Below are positions 59,443-64,000 of a DNA stretch of 64,000 bases, in pieces. A program made the position numbers and the translations under genes. This stretch comes from Geothrix paludis (GTDB lineage: Bacteria; Acidobacteriota; Holophagae; Holophagales; Holophagaceae). The notes under the pieces are model-generated. The model saw only the letters and a program-made list of their open reading frames with translations, was not told the DNA's origin and ran no database searches. The stretch's first letter is position 1. Each line of letters starts with the position of its first letter. The stretch spans positions 310,001 to 374,000 of the forward strand of contig NZ_JAKZLC010000003.1 of NCBI RefSeq assembly GCF_022808815.1, read 5' to 3'.

Positions 59443-61760
59443 CGGAGCAACCTCGGTTCGTCGGGAGTGGCGGCCAGGGCTTTCTGGTAGATGGCGAAGG
59501 ACAGCTTGCGGAAGCGATGGAAGGTCGGTCGGCTCCAGGTCGGCCAGGTGTAGAGCGGCGGCACGGGGATGCTGCCGCGAACGGCAGCGGGAAGGGTGAG
59601 GCGGAGGGCGCTCGGACCTTCCCCGAGCGGTTTGTCGGCATCCAGGATCGCCAACACGAATCTGAAGCCGGTCGACTTGGACGATTCCAGAGGGTCGCCG
59701 TGTTTCCTCCCGGGATCATCCAGGACCATCCGCTGGCTCGGATCCGTGACCTGGAGCAGTGTCCAGGGGATGCGCGCCTCGAGGAACCCCTGGCCCCCCG
59801 GGCCCCGGCCCGCCTGCCATTCGGCTCGGGAGTCGAAGGCGGGATCGGCGCGGTCCTGCGTCCCCTGGCGGAGCCAGCCGATCTCCGTGGTGTGGCCCGG
59901 GAACCGCGTTCCGTCCCGGCCGATCCGAGGATGGTTGCTCTTGGCTGTGGGCAGGAGGAAGCGGCCCGCCTCGTTGGCCACGCTCTGGTAGCGGTGCTGG
60001 GGCAGGGGCCGGTAGTCGGGGATGGCGTAGGGGGCATCCACGAACACCCCCGTGTGGTCCGGCCCCTGGAAGAGGATCACGAACTCCAGGCCAGCCTCGC
60101 TGCGCGGGCCCGCCACCCAGGGAAGCCGGTGGTCGCCCCGGCGGACGTCCACGGTGTCGAGGCCGACGAGGATCGCTTCCTTCGAGAAGTCCACGGGGCG
60201 CGGGAGGAACAGACCGAGGTGGAGCCAGCCCTCGTCCGCCACGACCTTCAGGGAGAGGCCGCGGCCCTCGAGGTACGCCGGAATCCGGGCCCAGTCCTCC
60301 GCCTTGCCGTCGATCAGGATGGAAGGCCCCTTGGCGCCGGGCCGGTAGGCGATGAGCCCGTAGTTCTCCTCGGCGTCCATGGCGTTGTACCAGAGTGGCT
60401 TCCGCTCGAAGGGGCGCTCGAAGGGCAGGGTGAGCCAGTTCTTCTTGAACCACTCGTCGATCCAGGCAAAGAGCACGCCCCCGGCGCAGCCCGCGTCGTA
60501 GATGTCCTGCTGGAGCCGGGCATCCTGCTCGCCCTGCTCGCGCTCGCCCTGCCCGCCATGGGTCATGCCCTGGGGTTGCCAGTGGGCCACGATGCGGGAG
60601 GAGGGCACGCCGAATTCCGCGATGAGCACCGGATGGTGGGCGTGATGCCTCATCAGGTCGGCGAGGTATCCCGCGTAATGGCTGGGGCCCAGGTGATCCC
60701 GGGCCTGGCCGTAGCCGGGGTCCAGGTTCATGAAGTCGGGGTAGTACGGATAGGCGTGGTAGCTGGCGAAGAGGCCGGCCCTGAGGTTTGCCGTGCCATC
60801 GAACTTCTCCATGTCCAGGCTGGCGGCGTCCTCGTCGTCGGGATCCGGGTTCGGGGCCTCGACCGCCATGCCGAGCTTCCGCCGCAGGGCGCGATCCTCC
60901 TGTTCCGTGGGTTCTGTGATGTGGAAGAGGGGGTCCAGCGTGGGCCAGTTGGTGAAGGCGATGGGCCGCTGGGCCTGGAACCGGTCCCATTCCTCGGCGA
61001 GGAAGCGGTCCAGGCTCTGGGCGAGGAATCGCTCCATGGCGTGGCCCTCCCGCACCGTGACGAAGCGGCCGGTCCAGGTCGAGGTCCCGGGGTGTTGGCG
61101 GTTGAAGGCCACCACGCTGGAGGATTCCCATTCGCGGCCCAGAATGACGGCCACGGTCCAGGGGCTGACGTCCGCGTCAAAGGCGCCGCTGGCGTGGCCC
61201 GGGCGGGAGGGGATGCGGGCGCGGCCGTGAAGCACGTCGGCCACGTCCCGCATCTCCCGATGCCAGGCCGCGAGCCAGGCGGGATCCAGGAAGTCGTGGC
61301 CGGGGGGCAGCTCGGTCCAGACGCCGTGGATGAGCCACATGGGCTTCCGGGCGCCGAGGTTGTAGGCGCGCAGGGCCTCGTAGAATGCGGGTGGATGGAT
61401 GGTGTAGACGCGGATCGTGTTGAAGCCCGCCTCCGCCATCTCGCGGATCCACCCGTCGTAGGTGGCCCGGTCCGGGAACTCGCTCGGGTGCCGGCCGGGA
61501 ATGGCGGCGCCCAGGTTCACGCCTTTGACGTAGAAGGGCCGCCAGCCGCCCGCGCCATCCGCCACTTCCAACCGGCGGTCGTGGGCGCGCGCCGGGATCT
61601 GGGGCTGGGAGGGGCGAGGGACCGGGCGCGGAAGGTTGGTCCGCTGGCGGGAGGGAGGCGCCGGAGTCGCCGACAGGAGGGCCTCACCCCCCGGGAGACC
61701 CAGGGAAAGGGCGAGGCCGAGCATCTTCAGAGCTGGTAAACGCCGGATCATCTGCTTCAT
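59439..61760 (-). CDS. Exported glycoside-hydrolase-like protein of the exopolysaccharide locus
   Basis: A 773-residue protein with a signal peptide (LPALKMLGLALSLGLPGGEA). Residues 65-~440 look like a GH5/GH2-type TIM barrel: YVKGVNLGAAIPGRHPSEF, FNTIRVYTIHPPAFYEAL, VAVILGREWESS (Glu210, likely acid/base) and PVLIAEFGVPSS (Glu382, likely nucleophile). Residues ~470-750 form a second beta-rich domain (ILIDGKAEDWARIP, LVGLDTVDV, EIGWLR) like carbohydrate-binding family-9 modules. It is first in the operon and may trim the polymer made by the GT2. Confidence 0.78.
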   Translation of the reverse strand: MKQMIRRLPALKMLGLALSLGLPGGEALLSATPAPPSRQRTNLPRPVPRPSQPQIPARAHDRRLEVADGAGGWRPFYVKGVNLGAAIPGRHPSEFPDRATYDGWIREMAEAGFNTIRVYTIHPPAFYEALRAYNLGARKPMWLIHGVWTELPPGHDFLDPAWLAAWHREMRDVADVLHGRARIPSRPGHASGAFDADVSPWTVAVILGREWESSSVVAFNRQHPGTSTWTGRFVTVREGHAMERFLAQSLDRFLAEEWDRFQAQRPIAFTNWPTLDPLFHITEPTEQEDRALRRKLGMAVEAPNPDPDDEDAASLDMEKFDGTANLRAGLFASYHAYPYYPDFMNLDPGYGQARDHLGPSHYAGYLADLMRHHAHHPVLIAEFGVPSSRIVAHWQPQGMTHGGQGEREQGEQDARLQQDIYDAGCAGGVLFAWIDEWFKKNWLTLPFERPFERKPLWYNAMDAEENYGLIAYRPGAKGPSILIDGKAEDWARIPAYLEGRGLSLKVVADEGWLHLGLFLPRPVDFSKEAILVGLDTVDVRRGDHRLPWVAGPRSEAGLEFVILFQGPDHTGVFVDAPYAIPDYRPLPQHRYQSVANEAGRFLLPTAKSNHPRIGRDGTRFPGHTTEIGWLRQGTQDRADPAFDSRAEWQAGRGPGGQGFLEARIPWTLLQVTDPSQRMVLDDPGRKHGDPLESSKSTGFRFVLAILDADKPLGEGPSALRLTLPAAVRGSIPVPPLYTWPTWSRPTFHRFRKLSFAIYQKALAATPDEPRLLR

Positions 61761-61837
61761 TAGAACTGGAATTTACCGTTCGCGAGCAGAAAATCACAGA
61801 CAGGGCCTTTGGCTAGGCGGTGAGCCCTCCGAGGGAT

Positions 61838-62800
61838 CTACCAGGCCAGGAGATGGTCCAGGGCGGATCGCACCGCCTTCGTTCCGGGCAGGTAGGCCGC
61901 CTCCAGCGGAGGGCTGGCGGGGATCGGCGTGTCCGCGGCGCCCACCCGCAGCACCGGAGCGTCCAGCCACTCGAAGCAGGTCTCGCCGATGCGAGCGGCC
62001 AGCTCGGCGCCGGGCCCGTAGGTGAGGCTGGCTTCGGTGAGCACCAGGACGCGATGGGTCCGCTTCGCGAGCTCGGCGATGGTCTCGTCGTCCAGGGGCC
62101 AGAGAGTGCGCAGATCCAGCACCGCCACGTCCAGGTCCGCCACGGCTTCCAGCGCCACGTGCTGGGCGGCGCCGTAGGTGATCACGCAGGCCTTCGAGCC
62201 GTCCTTGCGCAGGGCCGCCTCCCCGAGCCGGGCCGTGGGGGCCTCGTCCCACTCATCCTTGAGCCGACGGTAGAGGTGCTTGTGCTCGAAGAACAGCACA
62301 GGATCGGGGTCGTCGATGGCCGCGCGCAGGAGGGCGTAGGCGTCGCGTACGGTGCCCGGAGCCACTACCTTCAGGCCGGGGCTGCCGAGGAAGTGGCCCT
62401 CGGGGTTCTGGCTGTGGAAGGGGCCGCCGCCGTTGCCGGCGCCGGAGGGGCCGCGGAACACGGCGGGCACGGTGGCACCCCAGCGCCAGTGGGCCTTGGC
62501 GGCGAAGTTCACCATGAGGTCGGAGGCCAGCAGGGCGAAGTCCATGAACTGGAACTCCGCCACGGGGCGCTGGCCCATGAGGGCCGCGCCGATGGCCGCA
62601 CCGGCGATGGCCTGCTCGGAGATGGGCGTGTCGATCACCCGGTCCGCGCCGAAGCGTTCCAGCAGGCCCTCCGTGGCGCGGAAGGCGCCGCCGTACGTGC
62701 CGATGTCCTCACCCAGGCAGCAGACCCGGGGATCGGCCTCCATGGCGTCGAAGAGGGCCTGGCGGATGGCGTCGACGTAGGTGCCGGAGAAGGCGGTCAT
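61838..62800 (-). CDS. 2-oxoacid dehydrogenase E1 component, beta subunit
   Basis: A 320-residue transketolase-like subunit. It has GTYVDAIRQALFDAMEADPRV, VCCLGEDIGTYGGAFRATEGL, DTPISEQAIAGAAIGAALMG, FMDFALLASDLMVNFAAKAHW, and the C-terminal LWPLDDETIAELAKRTHRVLVL. It normally pairs with an E1-alpha (TPP binding) subunit, but no alpha subunit lies beside it in the window. The complex (pyruvate or branched-chain) cannot be settled. Its start overlaps the end of the cysteine synthase gene (ATGA). Confidence 0.9.
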   Translation of the reverse strand: MTAFSGTYVDAIRQALFDAMEADPRVCCLGEDIGTYGGAFRATEGLLERFGADRVIDTPISEQAIAGAAIGAALMGQRPVAEFQFMDFALLASDLMVNFAAKAHWRWGATVPAVFRGPSGAGNGGGPFHSQNPEGHFLGSPGLKVVAPGTVRDAYALLRAAIDDPDPVLFFEHKHLYRRLKDEWDEAPTARLGEAALRKDGSKACVITYGAAQHVALEAVADLDVAVLDLRTLWPLDDETIAELAKRTHRVLVLTEASLTYGPGAELAARIGETCFEWLDAPVLRVGAADTPIPASPPLEAAYLPGTKAVRSALDHLLAW

Positions 62801-63798
62801 CCCTTCGCCTCGAGCAGGCCCCTCTCCGCCAGCCAGGCGTCGTTGAAGATGCTGCTGAGGTAGCGGCCGGCGCCGTCGGGGAACACGGTGACGATGCGCG
62901 CGGGGCGGCCCATGGGCGGCAGCTTGGCCGCCACCTGCCGCACCGCCCACAGTGCCGCTCCGCTGGAGCCGCCGCCCAGGACCCCCTCCTCCTTCACCAG
63001 CCGCCGCGCGTGGAGGAAGGCGTCGCGGTCCGTCACCTGGAGCATCTCGTCGATGAGCTCGAACTCCATGGTGGGGATGAGGAACTCGTCGCCCAGGCCC
63101 TCGATCTTGTAGGGCCCGGCCTTCAGCTCCCTCTCTCCGCGGAAGTGGGGTGTGAACACCGAGCCCACGGGATCCACGGCCACGACCTTGATCTTCGGAT
63201 CCTTCTCTTTCAGGTAGCGGCCCACGCCCCCGATCGTGCCGCCGGTGCCGGCGCCCGCCACCAGGACGTCGATGCGGCCCTCCATCTGCTCCCAGATCTC
63301 CGGTCCCGTGCCGGCGTAGTGGGCGGCATTGTTTTCCCGGTTGCCGTGCTGGTCGGGGAAGAAGCAGTTGGGGAGCTCCTTCGCCAGGCGCGGCGTGATG
63401 TTGTTGTAGCTGTCGGGATGCTCCGGCGGCAGGCTCGTGTCCACCTTGTGCACCTGGGCGCCCAGGGCCAGCAGCTGGTTCAGCTTCTCCTGGCTGATGG
63501 TGTCGCGCACCACGACCTTAAGCTTGTAGCCCTTCTGGATGGCCATGAGGGCCAGGCCCATGGCGGTGTTGCCCGAGGAGTTCTCGATGATGGTGTCGCC
63601 GGGCTTCAGCCGGCCGTCCCGCTCGGCCGCCTCGATCATGTGCTTGGCGATGCGGTCCTTGCTGCTGCCCATGGGGTTCAGGAACTCGAGCTTGGCGAAG
63701 ACCTCCGCCGGAAGGTCCGACACCACGCGGCGCAGCCGCACCAGCGGCGTGTTGCCGATGGCTTCCAGGACGCTGCCGCAGGGCTTCCGGTACTGCAT
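62797..63798 (-). CDS. cysK: Cysteine synthase/cystathionine beta-synthase-family PLP enzyme
   Basis: A 333-residue fold-type II PLP enzyme. It has SVLEAIGNTPLVRLRRV, FLNPMGSSKDRIAKHMIE (PLP lysine in SSKDR), IENSSGNTAMGLAL (substrate loop), the phosphate loop GAGTGGTIGGVGRYLKE and GGGSSGAALWA near the end. The form with HGNRENNAAHYAGTGPEIW and C-terminal VFPDGAGRYLSS is like CBS-type and CysM-type enzymes without a CBS domain. The start has AGGAGG. Transsulfuration to cystathionine is possible, given the methionine genes, but not proven. Confidence 0.88.
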   Translation of the reverse strand: MQYRKPCGSVLEAIGNTPLVRLRRVVSDLPAEVFAKLEFLNPMGSSKDRIAKHMIEAAERDGRLKPGDTIIENSSGNTAMGLALMAIQKGYKLKVVVRDTISQEKLNQLLALGAQVHKVDTSLPPEHPDSYNNITPRLAKELPNCFFPDQHGNRENNAAHYAGTGPEIWEQMEGRIDVLVAGAGTGGTIGGVGRYLKEKDPKIKVVAVDPVGSVFTPHFRGERELKAGPYKIEGLGDEFLIPTMEFELIDEMLQVTDRDAFLHARRLVKEEGVLGGGSSGAALWAVRQVAAKLPPMGRPARIVTVFPDGAGRYLSSIFNDAWLAERGLLEAKG

Positions 63799-63901
63799 GA
63801 GGTTCCTCCTGCCGCCAGTATGACCGGCGCAACGGCCAGGGGCCGGCGACAATGGGGCCAGCCGCCGCTGGGGATCCTTTGATCGCGGCGGACGGGGACC
63901 C

Positions 63902-64000
63902 ATGCCGCACCGCTTCGCGCCCATCTTCGACCACCACTCCCACGTGAGCCTTTATGCGGCCCTGCAGGGCTGCCTGGACCTCTCGACCTGCGCCAACCCG
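63902..64000 (+). CDS. Amidohydrolase-like protein, N-terminus only (cut by window)
   Basis: The last 99 bases are open from an ATG with GGGGA upstream, encoding MPHRFAPIFDHHSHVSLYAA and onward. The DHHSH motif near the N-terminus is typical of the first metal-ligand pair in amidohydrolases. It is divergent from cysK. The product is too short to identify further. Confidence 0.5.
   Translation, partial: MPHRFAPIFDHHSHVSLYAALQGCLDLSTCANP

Overview
This window is a high-GC stretch of bacterial chromosome with an outer-membrane (diderm) lifestyle. The signs are a LolCDE-type ABC pair, an RND pump with its adaptor, a TPR/beta-barrel outer-membrane protein and large exported M13 and M16 zinc peptidases. 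I infer an Acidobacteriota member of the Holophagae type (Geothrix/Holophaga-like) from overall gene content and codon style, without a database search. Almost everything looks vertically inherited. The clear exception is a lower-GC dihydrofolate-reductase-like gene at 1372-2004, which sits beside a murB-like gene tail.

Layout. 1-9 kb: end of an ECF sigma factor, a YCII protein, the foreign DHFR-like gene, murB, a divergent TetR/SDR pair, a metallo-beta-lactamase-fold hydrolase, ogt, an MNT-HEPN pair coupled to ruvX, and a beta-hydroxyacid dehydrogenase. 9-20 kb: a three-PAS hybrid histidine kinase, lolD/lolC, hflX and a marR-RND-adaptor operon. 20-30 kb: a pseudopilin, an IMPDH/GMP reductase-family enzyme, HPPD (with a second copy of its 3' end beside it), the rimP-nusA-infB operon, folD, fabG and phhB. 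30-45 kb: an RluD-type pseudouridine synthase with a long repetitive basic tail, an M16 peptidase, a split (two half-gene) permease with a PadR regulator, a UDG-family protein, an FG-GAP lipoprotein, an isochorismatase-like hydrolase, an M13 peptidase and small membrane proteins.

45-54.6 kb is a methionine region in two operons on the minus strand, each led by a SAM-I riboswitch. One is metY-metA-lysC. The other is an HMT-MTHFR fusion, a 2Fe-2S ferredoxin and metH. Together they cover entry from aspartate, homoserine acylation, sulfhydrylation and remethylation. The fusion has lost two of three zinc-ligand cysteines in its methyltransferase half, whereas MetH keeps all three. The ferredoxin is a plausible electron donor for MetH reactivation or MTHFR.

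54.7-61.8 kb is the best candidate for an undescribed system: a tightly packed five-gene minus-strand operon of a glycosidase-like exported protein, a TPR/beta-barrel protein, a lone response-regulator receiver, a membrane-anchored HEAT-repeat protein and a processive-type GT2 glycosyltransferase. The architecture parallels synthase-dependent exopolysaccharide systems such as Pga and NfrA/NfrB, but the gene set differs. The window ends with an unpaired E1-beta subunit overlapping a cysteine synthase, and the start of an amidohydrolase-like gene.
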